Assembly (NCBI RefSeq): GCF_018603885.1
Contig: NZ_JAHGAW010000010.1
Location: 154,688-218,687, forward strand
Source: Sphingobium nicotianae
GTDB taxonomy: Bacteria > Pseudomonadota > Alphaproteobacteria > Sphingomonadales > Sphingomonadaceae
Direction: 5' to 3'
DNA: 64,000 nucleotides
In this document: piece by piece, positions 1 to 7,667 of the stretch
Layout of the letters: the number at the start of each line of letters is the position of its first letter
How positions within the stretch are numbered: the stretch's first letter is position 1
Notes under the pieces: generated by a model
Database searches by the model: none
The model's input: the letters and a program-made list of their open reading frames with translations, nothing else
What the model was told of the DNA's origin: nothing
Program-made: the position numbers and the translations under genes

Positions 1-591
1 CTTGCCGGCGTAGATGAGGCTGCCGGGGCCGAGACGCTCCAGAACCTGGGGCAGATCGGACCCGGCGACGGCCAGGCAGCCTTCGCTCCGCCCGAGCTTG
101 CCGGTCTGGCGAACGATGTCGTTGTTCACGTACCAGGCGCTGTGGATGACGATGGCGCGGGATTCGGCATTGCTGTTCTGCGGATCGAGCCCGATCAGGC
201 GGCGCGACAGGCCATGCTTGCCCTCATAGGTCGCGCCGGTCAGATAGGCGCCCGCGGACGAGGCCGCGGATCCGGGCTCGTTCGAGAAGCGCTCCAGCCA
301 CCCGCTATGATCGGGATCGGAGCCACGGCCGTGCGCGACGAGCAATGTCTCGACGCGGCCGCTCGACATATTGACGATGTGAAAGCGCGGCAGGCGCGAC
401 GCCACGCCAAAATCGACGATGCCGATCGTCTCGCGGTTCTGCACGAGCGAGCCGTGACGATCGAGCGCGGCCCTGGCGCGCGCGAGCAAGGCGGGCGAGC
501 GGCCGCCCGAAAGATCGGCTGCGCGTGCGAAGCTGGGGACAGACAGGAGAGCGCCAGCGCTCAGCGAGAAGAAACGGCGTCTTGAAAGCAC
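1..591 (-). CDS. Murein L,D-transpeptidase catalytic domain protein (YkuD_2-like), 3' end cut by window
   Basis: Reading the minus strand from a GTG at 591 gives 197 codons that stay open to the window edge, so the C-terminus is missing. The N-terminus has a twin-arginine-like SRRRFF followed by a hydrophobic stretch ending ...SFARA, which fits a Tat or Sec exported periplasmic protein. The end of the visible part, LGRSEGCLAVAGSDLP, carries the Ser-x-Gly-Cys catalytic core of the family, with the conserved upstream HSAWYVNN. The expected role is peptidoglycan cross-linking or lipoprotein attachment, which is inference from the family. It is divergent from another L,D-transpeptidase gene starting at 701, so the two may share the 110 bp between them as promoter region. 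No ATG lies in frame near the start. Confidence 0.8.
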   Translation of the reverse strand, partial: MLSRRRFFSLSAGALLSVPSFARAADLSGGRSPALLARARAALDRHGSLVQNRETIGIVDFGVASRLPRFHIVNMSSGRVETLLVAHGRGSDPDHSGWLERFSNEPGSAASSAGAYLTGATYEGKHGLSRRLIGLDPQNSNAESRAIVIHSAWYVNNDIVRQTGKLGRSEGCLAVAGSDLPQVLERLGPGSLIYAGK

Positions 592-700
592 GATGATCCG
601 GTGTCCGAGTTGTCCTGGCAATGTAGTCACGGGCGAGGGTGCGACACAGGTCCGTACAAACCCTTATGGTCCGAACCGGCCATCGCGCCGATGAGAGGGC

Positions 701-1843
701 ATGAAACGCATCCTACTCGCCTTTGCCGCCCTGTCCCTCTGCGCGGCCGCTCCCCTCCCCGCACCGCACTGGTCGCACGCCCAGGTGGAGCGGCTGATCG
801 AGTGGCTGGTCTCGGCCGCTGACGACGGGCTCGGATCGGTGACGCCCGAGGCGGCGCTGCTGCGCGAACGCATCGCGGCGGGCGACGAAGCCAGCCTCGA
901 CGCCGAAGCGACCCGCGTGGCGGTGCGGCTGGTCAACGCCTATCGCGACGGGTGCTGCAACGCGTCGTTGCGCTCGGGATGGCGGATCTCGCCGACGCCA
1001 GCCTGGGGCGACGCCACATCGCTGGTCGCGGACGCCGTCAGCGCAAACCGGCTGGACCAGCTGTTCCTCCAGTCCCGCCCGTCGCATCCCTTTTACGAGG
1101 GGCTGCGGCGAGCCTATCGGCTGGAGAGCAACGCCGGGCGACGCGCGACGCTGGCGGCGAACATGGACCGCTGGCGGTGGATGCCGCGCGATCTCGGGTC
1201 CCGCTACCTGCTCGTCAATGCCGCCGCGTTCGAGGCCAGTCTGTGGGACCATGGGCAACTGGTCGGCCGCTGGAAGGTGGTGGTGGGCAAGTCCAAATCC
1301 CCGACGCCGATCTTCGCCGCGCAGGTGAGCGGGGTCATCTTCAATCCCTGGTGGGAAATTCCGCCGTCGATCGCGGCGGAGGGCGTCGCATCGATGGTCC
1401 GCAACCGTCCGGCGGTGGCGGCGGGGCGCGGCTATGTGCTGGAGAACGGGCGCTATCGCCAGCGCCCGGGCGCGAACAATGCGCTGGGCCGCATGAAGCT
1501 CGTCATGCCCAACAGCTATAATGTCTATCTGCACGACACGCCCAGCCAGAGCCTGTTCGCGAGGGACGTGCGGGCGTTCAGCCATGGCTGCGTCCGGGTC
1601 GAGGATGCGCTCGGCCTCGCCACCACCCTCGTTTCCGCCCGCCCGGGCTGGGACCGCGCGCAGGTCGACGCGGTGATCGAAAAAGGCGAGACCATCAAGG
1701 TCGACCTGCCAAACCCGGTGCCCGTCTATGTCACTTATTTCACGGCGGAGCCCGATGCGCTCGGCGCGATCCGCTATTTCCCGGACGTCTATCATCGCGA
1801 CCGCGGCGCCAAGTCACCGACGAGCGAGGGGACTTGCCTGTAA
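701..1843 (+). CDS. L,D-transpeptidase (YcbB/LdtD-like, SHGCVRV)
   Basis: The 380-residue protein begins with a Sec signal peptide (MKRILLAFAALSLCAAA). The YkuD catalytic domain occupies roughly residues 165-310. The signature FSHGCVRVED contains the nucleophile Cys297 and His295. Such enzymes form 3-3 cross-links in periplasmic peptidoglycan. The N-terminal part lacks an obvious PG-binding domain and the protein is shorter than E. coli LdtD (over 600 residues), so it is a compact form. The sequence NPWWEIPPSIAAEG upstream of the active site is typical of the YcbB group. The gene is divergent from the partial transpeptidase at 1-591. Confidence 0.88.
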   Translation: MKRILLAFAALSLCAAAPLPAPHWSHAQVERLIEWLVSAADDGLGSVTPEAALLRERIAAGDEASLDAEATRVAVRLVNAYRDGCCNASLRSGWRISPTPAWGDATSLVADAVSANRLDQLFLQSRPSHPFYEGLRRAYRLESNAGRRATLAANMDRWRWMPRDLGSRYLLVNAAAFEASLWDHGQLVGRWKVVVGKSKSPTPIFAAQVSGVIFNPWWEIPPSIAAEGVASMVRNRPAVAAGRGYVLENGRYRQRPGANNALGRMKLVMPNSYNVYLHDTPSQSLFARDVRAFSHGCVRVEDALGLATTLVSARPGWDRAQVDAVIEKGETIKVDLPNPVPVYVTYFTAEPDALGAIRYFPDVYHRDRGAKSPTSEGTCL

Positions 1844-1870
1844 CGTCGACCCGCGGCGCGGGAGGCGACG

Positions 1871-2503
1871 CTACTGCAGCCGCTGGCTGCCCTGACTCTC
1901 GCCCCGCCGCATATATTGCATGAGCTGGATCGTGAGCTCGGAGCGCTCCGGGAGGCTGGCGGCCTCCAGCAGCGCCTGCTTGGCGCCGATGTCGAAGGGC
2001 GCGATCTGCGCGATCGCGTGGACCAGCGTCTCGTCGTCGAGCGAGGTCACGGCATCCCATTCGACGACATAGCCGAGCGCATCCGCGAAGGCGCGCGCCT
2101 CCTCCTCCAGCGCCGCGCGCTCGATCGGCGCGAGCACCGCGGGCTCATCCCCGTCCGTGTCGATCAGCTCGGCCTCGACCTGGCGAAACAGGGTCGGCAC
2201 CTGCAGCTCGCGCGCGATCCGGAAGCGGGATTCACCGGCCAGGATGATGTTGAAGCGGCCATCCTCCAGCGCCTCGATCTCGGCGATGCGGCCCACGCAG
2301 CCGATCGTGAACAGCGGCGCGGGTTCACCCGGACCGCTCGGCTGGATCATGCCGATGCGCTGATCGCGGGCCATCGCCTCGCTCACCATCGCCCGATAGC
2401 GCGGCTCGAAAATGTGCAGGGGCAGGTGCGCGCGCGGGAACAGCACGGCGCCGCCGAGCGGGAAGATGGCAAGCCGCCGCGTCGGAGCCGCGTCCTCAGG
2501 CAA
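1871..2503 (-). CDS. LON peptidase substrate-binding domain protein
   Basis: The family core starts at RRLAIFPLGGAVLFPRAHLP and matches the N-terminal substrate-binding domain of Lon, without ATPase or protease domains. Longer in-frame translations run back into the thioredoxin gene. The best start is TTG at 2503, which overlaps the thioredoxin stop by a few bases (ttgcctga) and gives 210 residues. That overlap suggests one transcript with translational coupling. Domain features visible are the HIFEPRYR motif and a C-terminal helical half. Family members are found beside thioredoxin/TPR genes in many alphaproteobacteria; their exact role is unknown and may be adaptor-like. Confidence 0.85.
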   Translation of the reverse strand: MPEDAAPTRRLAIFPLGGAVLFPRAHLPLHIFEPRYRAMVSEAMARDQRIGMIQPSGPGEPAPLFTIGCVGRIAEIEALEDGRFNIILAGESRFRIARELQVPTLFRQVEAELIDTDGDEPAVLAPIERAALEEEARAFADALGYVVEWDAVTSLDDETLVHAIAQIAPFDIGAKQALLEAASLPERSELTIQLMQYMRRGESQGSQRLQ

Positions 2504-3407
2504 AGAGGATGGCCGAGAGGCGACGGCGCTGGGCGAGCACCCACGGATCCTCCAGACCGACGACCTCGAACAGCTGGAGAAGCTGCGCGCGCGCCTTGCC
2601 CTCCTCCCAGTCGCGATCGCGCGCGATGCTCTCGAGCAGCGCGTCGGCCGCGCCGTCACGATCCCCGTTCGCCATCAGCGCCGAGGACAGCTCGAACAGC
2701 GCCTCATGATCGTCCGGATTGGCCGCGAAGCGGGCCCTGAGCGGGCCGACATCGACCCCCGGCGTCGCCGAGCGGGCGAGCGCGATGGCGGCGCGGCCGC
2801 GCTCGATCGCGGGATCCTTGCCGATCTCGGCCGGGATCGCGGCGAGCAGCGCGTCGGCCTCGTCGGCCAGGCCCAATGCCGCGAGCGCGCGGAGCTGACC
2901 GCCGATCGCATCGGCATTGTCCGGCGCCATCTCGCTGATCTGTCCGAAGATGCTCAGCGCCCGCTCCGCATCGCCCGAGGCGAGCACCTCTTCGCCCATG
3001 GCGAGCAAAGGCGCGATATCCTGCGCGCGCTGGCCGGCTTCGCTCTCGATCGGGAGCTGCGACAGGATCTGGTCAAGCATCTGGCGATACTGGCCCTCGG
3101 TCCGTGCCTGCGAGAGATCGGCGACCGGCTGGCCCTGGAAGACGGCATAGACGGTCGGGATCGACTGGACGCGAAACTGGCTGGCGATGAAGCGGTTCTC
3201 GTCGACGTTGATCTTGACCAGCAGGACGCCGCGATCGGCATATTCGGCCGCGATCTTCTCGATGATCGGCGAGAGCTGCTTGCACGGGCCGCACCATTCC
3301 GCCCAGAAATCGACGATGACGAGCCTGGTCTGCGACGGGTCCACGACGTCGCGGCGGAACGCTGCAACGGCCTGCTTGTCACTCTCGCTCAACCCCAGGG
3401 TCGCCAC
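2496..3407 (-). CDS. Thioredoxin-fold protein with TPR region (CnoX/YbbN-like)
   Basis: The protein has 303 residues. The thioredoxin fold covers about residues 5-110 with the full active site WCGPC (Cys39 and Cys42). A second half of helical tetratricopeptide-like repeats (about 120-290) holds YbbN-style motifs such as DHEALFELSSALMANGD. E. coli CnoX (YbbN) is a holdase linked to GroEL and DnaK. E. coli CnoX itself lacks one active-site Cys, so this version may keep redox activity. It ends in overlap with the Lon-domain gene downstream. The 230 bp upstream, up to the tRNA, should hold the promoter; I saw no clear boxes. Confidence 0.9.
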   Translation of the reverse strand: MATLGLSESDKQAVAAFRRDVVDPSQTRLVIVDFWAEWCGPCKQLSPIIEKIAAEYADRGVLLVKINVDENRFIASQFRVQSIPTVYAVFQGQPVADLSQARTEGQYRQMLDQILSQLPIESEAGQRAQDIAPLLAMGEEVLASGDAERALSIFGQISEMAPDNADAIGGQLRALAALGLADEADALLAAIPAEIGKDPAIERGRAAIALARSATPGVDVGPLRARFAANPDDHEALFELSSALMANGDRDGAADALLESIARDRDWEEGKARAQLLQLFEVVGLEDPWVLAQRRRLSAILFA

Positions 3408-3638
3408 GTTGTCTTCTCCTGCTGCGCTCGCTGTTTTCGCGGTGCGATCACGGCTCTGCCGGGGCCGTCCGCCCCACCCGAAACCACGCCTGCGCGCTCA
3501 TATGGGGTGGAATGCGCCCGCTTCGCAAGGGCATGCGGGATTCTTTGGAAAAGGTGGTAAAAGGGACTTGCCGCCCCACAGGCGCGATGCTAGGTGCGCC
3601 GCTCACCCGTCGCCGGGCCTGCCCGAGCGACCGCCAGA

Positions 3639-3713
3639 GCGGGCGTAGCTCAGGGGTAGAGCACAACCTTGCCAAGGTTGGGGTCGAGGGTTCGAATCCC
3701 TTCGCCCGCTCCA
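3639..3713 (+). tRNA. tRNA-Gly (GCC anticodon)
   Basis: A complete cloverleaf is readable. The 7-base acceptor gcgggcg pairs with cgcccgc, the D arm is gctcaggggtagagc, the anticodon loop ttGCCaa lies at 3669-3675 (anticodon 3671-3673), and the T arm is gggttcgaatccc. The discriminator is T at 3710 and CCA is encoded at 3711-3713. Its 3' end is the left attachment site of the integrase remnant that follows. Confidence 0.97.
3699..3713. other. Putative attL core in tRNA-Gly 3' end
   Basis: The 15 bases ccttcgcccgctcca are the 3' strand of the T arm and acceptor stem plus CCA. They recur with one change at 5835-5849. tRNA 3' ends are the standard crossover site for this integrase family. Confidence 0.6.
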
Positions 3714-3714
3714 A

Positions 3715-3735
3715 ATCTTGGGATTCTCCCAAGAT
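3715..3735. terminator. Perfect hairpin directly after tRNA-Gly
   Basis: The arms ATCTTGGGA and TCCCAAGAT form a 9 bp stem with a TTC loop two bases after the CCA. There is no clear T-run on either strand, so its role as terminator of the tRNA transcript is uncertain. Confidence 0.4.
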
Positions 3736-3771
3736 ATTGAAAAACAAGTGCAAAAAATGGCGATTTCTGCC

Positions 3772-3793
3772 TGTGTAGGAATTGTGTAGAAAT
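3772..3793. repeat. Candidate integrase arm-type repeat pair (left edge)
   Basis: Two copies TGTGTAGGAAT and TGTGTAGAAAT follow each other with an 11 bp period, one helical turn. The same motif recurs at 5719-5740 and 5769-5790 at the other edge of the element. Confidence 0.45.
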
Positions 3794-3839
3794 TTTTGCG
3801 GATTTGTTTGCTGTGAGGTCCGCAAAGAATTCTTGCGCC

Positions 3840-4136
3840 TCACCCAAATAGCTCGCCCTGTCTGCTAGCGGCGTTGTGCGCCTGCCATTCCGGGTTGGTT
3901 GCTTCCTCGTCCAGCCATGCTTTTACCTGCGCAACAACATCGCCGCCCAATGCCTCGACCGTTCTGGGCTGGTGGAAATGCGAGAGATAGCCTGTGCCGG
4001 TGATTGGCAGCGGTGCTCGTTCGGGCTTGATGCTGCGGATTTCCAGATGAGCGATGACGCCGCCCCATTTATGCGGGTGATAGATGGCCTCGATTTCGAT
4101 GCCCTGCCATGTGAAACGATAGGTTTGCGGCTCCAT
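3840..4136 (-). CDS. Conserved hypothetical protein downstream of ardA-like region
   Basis: The 98-residue protein starts at ATG 4136, one base after the TGA of the int-ArdA gene (tgatATG), so the two are probably co-translated. Longer upstream starts would lie inside the previous gene. The protein reads MEPQTYRFTWQGIEIEAIYH and later HLEIRSIKPERAPLPITGTG, is soluble and acidic, with no signal peptide or membrane segment. I do not recognise a named domain. Its position behind an ArdA-like gene on a mobile-element remnant suggests a plasmid or island accessory function, which is inference only. Confidence 0.7.
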   Translation of the reverse strand: MEPQTYRFTWQGIEIEAIYHPHKWGGVIAHLEIRSIKPERAPLPITGTGYLSHFHQPRTVEALGGDVVAQVKAWLDEEATNPEWQAHNAASRQGELFG

Positions 4137-4137
4137 A

Positions 4138-5703
4138 TCAACGCGCCGCGAACACATGCACCACGTCCCACGCGGTCTTGACCGTGAACAGGTCGCCGTT
4201 GAGTTCTGCATCGCGCGCCATCGCCTGCCAGTCGATATAGAAGCGAAGCGATGCGGGAACGGCGGCGGTTTCCTCGGTCACGTCCTGCACATAGTCGGCA
4301 AGACTTGCATATGCACCGAGGTAGCAGTCGCTCAGCGCCTCCTGTGCCTCTTCCAAATCGCCACTGTAATGGTCAAGCACTGCCGCGCCTAACGCGCCAT
4401 GCTCGGCAATGAACGCGGCTAATTCCGCCACACGGTCGAGGCTGGCGTGTTCGCTGATACGCAGTGCGCCAAACCCTTCGTAATCATGAATTGCATATTC
4501 TTCGGCGTCGGCGATCGGGGACGCGGCCAGCATGGACTCGACATCGCCCCATAGTGCCCAAGGCTCGCGAGCGGCGTCTATCCAAGTGCCATGAATGTAG
4601 CCGTTATTGTATGCCGCAAGGCAGGCCACATAGATGCGGGGTTGTTCGGTGGCGGTGAACGTCGCATAGGTGTGGCGGAAGCAATAGGTGGTGCGGGGAA
4701 TGCCGCTCGGTCCGTCGCGGAGCTTGGCATATTTCAGCAGCTCCTCGACGGTATCGCGGTAAAGCCAGACGGCAGGCTTGCCGTTGATGATGGTGAAGAC
4801 GGGATCATCGGGCTTGGTGGCTTTTGAAAGCGCGCGCACGCGCTCAAGATAGTCGCCGACACTCTGAGGTGCGATGAGTTGGCGCGTCTTGCCCTTGCCC
4901 TGCACGAAGATAACCAGAATGTCGTTGCCGTCTTTGTCCTTCGCTTTGGTGACGTCACGCCAGCGCAGATTCTTGGCCTCGGGCGGACGCATGCCGGTGT
5001 TGCACATGATGAGAATGAAGTTGTAGCACATCTGGCGATACCAGACGCCTTGGGGTGTCGTGGCTTCCTTCATCCACTTGCGCCCCGTCGTGTGCAGCTT
5101 GCGATATTCCTCCAGCGTGAACTCGTCACGCCGCGCGGATTTGAGCTTGGGCATCCCCTCGAACCGATGGCTGGCAGGCACATATTTCTTGCTGATGGCG
5201 AAATTCATGATCGCCGCAAAAATGGTCATCTCGATGCGGATGGTTGAATCGCTGATGATGGCGTTGCGACGACCGGTGCCGTTCTCCCGCCGCCACAGCG
5301 GATAATCCGACCAGCGATCCTGACCGATCAGATGCACCTGCGCGCTGCCCACATAGGCGTTAAGTGGGCCAGCCACCTTATTTTTGATATTCATCGCGCG
5401 CGCCTGGCTGATCTCGCCAGCATTGGCGCGCCGTTGCTGCGCTTCGGCATATTCCTCGGCAACCTGAAGGAAGGGCCGATTGAACACAGGAACATCGTGC
5501 TTCACCCGGAAACGGATGTCGGCATCCTGATCCATCGCGCGGTCGCGCGCAGTCTGCCGATCCGCCGTGTGCAGCGAGATTGTCTTGTAGCGATCTTCGT
5601 TCTGGATTCTCACCCGACAGTAGAAATTGCTGTGCCCGACATCGCCACGGCGGAAGATGATGAGGCCGGGCTTTATCTGCTCCTTGTCGGTGATGAATTT
5701 CAT
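4138..5703 (-). CDS. Tyrosine recombinase (C-terminally truncated) fused in frame to ArdA-like anti-restriction protein
   Basis: One open frame of 521 residues from ATG 5703; a GTG at 5718 would add 5. About residues 1-350 are a tyrosine integrase: SAM-like N-terminal domain, first catalytic Arg in CNTGMRPPEAKNLRW, the beta-hairpin Lys region GKGKTRQ, and the second Arg in TYCFRHTYATF. The frame then runs straight into an ArdA protein: RIYVACLAAYNNGYIHGTWI, AIHDYEGFG, SLADYVQDVTEE and a C-terminus DLFTVKTAWDVVHVFAAR, about 167 residues, which is full length for ArdA. The integrase lacks its last catalytic His/Trp box and Tyr nucleophile, so recombination should be lost. ArdA proteins are DNA mimics that inhibit type I restriction enzymes. 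The junction lies near 4635-4660 with no ATG for separate ArdA translation. The gene is either a deletion scar or a functional fusion. Confidence 0.85.
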   Translation of the reverse strand: MKFITDKEQIKPGLIIFRRGDVGHSNFYCRVRIQNEDRYKTISLHTADRQTARDRAMDQDADIRFRVKHDVPVFNRPFLQVAEEYAEAQQRRANAGEISQARAMNIKNKVAGPLNAYVGSAQVHLIGQDRWSDYPLWRRENGTGRRNAIISDSTIRIEMTIFAAIMNFAISKKYVPASHRFEGMPKLKSARRDEFTLEEYRKLHTTGRKWMKEATTPQGVWYRQMCYNFILIMCNTGMRPPEAKNLRWRDVTKAKDKDGNDILVIFVQGKGKTRQLIAPQSVGDYLERVRALSKATKPDDPVFTIINGKPAVWLYRDTVEELLKYAKLRDGPSGIPRTTYCFRHTYATFTATEQPRIYVACLAAYNNGYIHGTWIDAAREPWALWGDVESMLAASPIADAEEYAIHDYEGFGALRISEHASLDRVAELAAFIAEHGALGAAVLDHYSGDLEEAQEALSDCYLGAYASLADYVQDVTEETAAVPASLRFYIDWQAMARDAELNGDLFTVKTAWDVVHVFAAR

Positions 5704-5718
5704 CTCTTCGCTTCCCAC

Positions 5719-5790
5719 TGTGCAGAAACTGTGCAGAATGGCGAGCTAAGTACTTGATCCGCCGTGCCTGTGCAGGTTCTGTGTGGGCGA
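5719..5790. repeat. Candidate integrase arm-type repeat pairs (right edge)
   Basis: TGTGCAGAAAC then TGTGCAGAATG (5719-5740), and TGTGCAGGTTC then TGTGTGGGCGA (5769-5790), each have the 11 bp period seen at 3772-3793. They sit between the integrase start and the putative attR, the usual place for arm sites that may also autoregulate int. Confidence 0.5.
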
Positions 5791-5834
5791 TTATAGCAAA
5801 AAATATTGTTTGTTTATAGTATTTTATTCTGATA

Positions 5835-5849
5835 CCTTCACCCGCTCCA
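5835..5849. other. Putative attR (imperfect tRNA-Gly end repeat)
   Basis: The bases ccttcacccgctcca differ from the tRNA end at 3699-3713 by a single G to A. The copy lies just outside the 5' end of the integrase, as expected for the distal attachment site. No further cloverleaf is present, so it is not a second tRNA. Confidence 0.55.
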
Positions 5850-6201
5850 GATTCGATAACCTCGTGGATGAAACGGTCTCACCTGTGGCGTACCGGGAGG
5901 TGCGAGCTGATGATCAGCAATCTGCGGCAGGAGTGATTGAGGCAGTTCCGGGTTAGGTGCAGCTCACAATGGAGCGCGCTTTGATAGTTTGGCACACTGA
6001 AGCTAAATGAGAACGAAAGTGAGAGTTTGCCTTTCACAACCCCTTTAGTGAAACGCCAACGTTCTGCGGAGTGAGTCGTGAAAGGCAAAGAGGCCGAGTA
6101 AGAATCATTAACAAGCCAGCGGAAATTTCAGTTATCACAAACAAGTTTGCGGAAGCCGAGAAGGCGTTACGGTTTACATAAACATCGGTGGATGATATCC
6201 G
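5850..6201. other. Intergenic stretch before fic, no convincing gene
   Basis: About 350 bases of lower GC separate the element end from the Fic gene. Short frames here have no good ribosome site. The one notable structure is a 12 bp perfect inverted repeat (6026-6037 with 6078-6089). A promoter for fic is expected here but I cannot place it with confidence. Confidence 0.5.
6026..6089. promoter_or_regulatory. 12 bp inverted repeat upstream of fic
   Basis: TTTGCCTTTCAC at 6026-6037 is the exact reverse complement of GTGAAAGGCAAA at 6078-6089, with 40 bases between. It lies about 110 bases upstream of the Fic start and could be an operator pair or an RNA hairpin. No regulator is adjacent. Confidence 0.4.
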
Positions 6202-7341
6202 ATGTCCATGCCTTTGCCTTGCCAGCCCGACAGCCTGCCGCTCTCCGATCTCCGTTGGCGCGAAATTCTTCCTCTCGTTGGTCGAGCCAACGCCTCCCTT
6301 GCCCGCTATGACGGTATGCTTCAAACACTGCCGAATTCGGCAATTTTGCTATCGCCCATAACCGCAAACGAAGCGGTCCTCTCTTCGAAAATCGAGGGTA
6401 CCCAAGCCACGCTGGACGAAGTCCTCGAAGCTGAGGCAGGCTTGGTCACATCTGAAACGCGACGGGGAGACATCGAAGAAATCAACAATTATCGGGCAGC
6501 GGTCAGTATTGCCGAGGCCGCTCTCGGACATCGGCCCATCACGTTGTCACTCATACGGGAGGTGCATCAGCAACTCCTGCAGGGAGTACGCGGTCGCGAC
6601 AAAACGCCGGGAAAGTTCAGAGAGGACCAAAATTGGATCGGTCGGCGCGGAGATCCGATAGAAAAAGCGCGCTTTGTGCCTCCGTCCCCTCTCGTACTCA
6701 ACTCGGCGCTCGAGGAATGGCAGACCTACATCGGTCTCACAACAGAAGACCCTGTTCTGCAGACCGCCGTTGCGCACGCCCAGTTTGAAATTCTCCATCC
6801 CTTCAAGGATGGTAACGGGCGGATAGGCCGAATGTTGATACCGCTCGTGTTGTATCAACGGCAGGCACTTTCGCGTCCGATGTTTTATATGTCAGAATAT
6901 CTCGAAACGCATCGTGACGATTACTACGATCGTTTGCTAGGAATAACCGATCACAGAGACTGGCACGGCTGGCTGACCTTTTTCCTTCAAGGTATGATTG
7001 AACAGGCAGAGGCGAACCTCGCCAAGGTGAAAAACATACGCGATCTATACGAGGCGACTAAACGGTCTGTGGTCGATCTCACGCATTCGCAATATGCGAT
7101 GGCAGTCGTCGACGCATTTTTTACGAGGCCAATCATATCCGGAACAGCGTTTGCCCAAGCGGCGGGTTTCAACAACCGAGTGACGGCCAACAACATGCTC
7201 CGGCAGCTTGAGGGGGAGCGGATAATCACAAAAATTCGGGAAGGAAGTGGGCGAACTCCAGCGATTTACGCATTTCCCCGATTGATCAACATAGCAGAAG
7301 GGAAGGCCATCTTCAGAGAAGTAGAGCCTCGCCTCCTCTGA
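6202..7341 (+). CDS. Fic family AMP-transferase with N-terminal inhibitory motif
   Basis: The 379-residue protein has the Fic core HPFKDGNGRIGR starting at His199, a complete catalytic motif for adding AMP to protein hydroxyls. The inhibitory helix motif S-x-x-x-E-G is present upstream (Ser61, Glu65, Gly66 in LSSKIEGT), which marks a class II, self-inhibited Fic protein. The C-terminal 90 residues look like a winged helix (AFAQAAGFNNRVTANNMLRQ). No antitoxin gene is adjacent, as expected for intramolecular inhibition. GC content is visibly lower and codon use different from the flanks, so recent acquisition with the neighbouring island is likely. The target protein is unknown. Confidence 0.92.
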   Translation: MSMPLPCQPDSLPLSDLRWREILPLVGRANASLARYDGMLQTLPNSAILLSPITANEAVLSSKIEGTQATLDEVLEAEAGLVTSETRRGDIEEINNYRAAVSIAEAALGHRPITLSLIREVHQQLLQGVRGRDKTPGKFREDQNWIGRRGDPIEKARFVPPSPLVLNSALEEWQTYIGLTTEDPVLQTAVAHAQFEILHPFKDGNGRIGRMLIPLVLYQRQALSRPMFYMSEYLETHRDDYYDRLLGITDHRDWHGWLTFFLQGMIEQAEANLAKVKNIRDLYEATKRSVVDLTHSQYAMAVVDAFFTRPIISGTAFAQAAGFNNRVTANNMLRQLEGERIITKIREGSGRTPAIYAFPRLINIAEGKAIFREVEPRLL

Positions 7342-7351
7342 AAATCGGCCA

Positions 7352-7667
7352 GCCGGCCGCAGTGGGAGCGCGACCGGCTAGCTATGATGGACCGCGAGGG
7401 ACGCCTGCGTGGGATCAGGCGGCGGCCATCAGGAGACGCTCCTGATCGTTTTCGGCATGGGTACGGTTTCCGTCGTCTCAGCGGTGGTAGCGACGACTGG
7501 TGCGGGCTGGGGCCTGCGCGGATCGCGATAGATGAGCCGGCGGCTGGCCAGCACCACGGCGCCGATCGCGAGATAGACAGCCAGGGCCGTCCAGAAGCTG
7601 AAGAACATCCCGACCGCGAACGCCGCGCGCAGATAATTGGCGCGGAAGCCGAGACCGTCGCCGATCG
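7352..7667. repeat. Left copy of a 316 bp imperfect direct repeat flanking the arsenic operon
   Basis: The segment aligns base for base in length with 9939-10254 and is mostly identical by eye. It covers the last ~80 codons of a PspC-like gene and a hairpin-like GC-rich tail. The repeat stops inside the gene, after which the two copies have unrelated 5' ends. Confidence 0.8.

Larger units (their letters stand above)
3714..5849. mobile_element. Remnant of a tRNA-Gly-integrated element
   Basis: The segment starts right after the tRNA 3' end and contains only a truncated integrase fused to ArdA and one 98-residue protein. It ends at an imperfect copy of the tRNA end (5835-5849, one mismatch in 15 bases). 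Its base composition is less GC-rich at both edges than the flanking chromosome. Three pairs of 11-bp-spaced repeats near the two edges look like integrase arm sites. The interior of a once larger island seems to have been lost by a deletion that joined int to ardA. Boundaries are inferred; an empty-site genome would settle them. Confidence 0.7.

Noticed and set aside
3448..3843. 131-codon minus-strand frame over the tRNA-Gly
   Set aside because: It runs through the tRNA; the typical 'ERAKGFEPSTPTLARLCSTPELRP' translation is a known artefact of tRNA genes read as protein.
5879..6088. 69-codon minus-strand frame upstream of fic
   Set aside because: Ser/Phe repeats come from a simple AGAGAAAG-like sequence, with no ribosome site or family.
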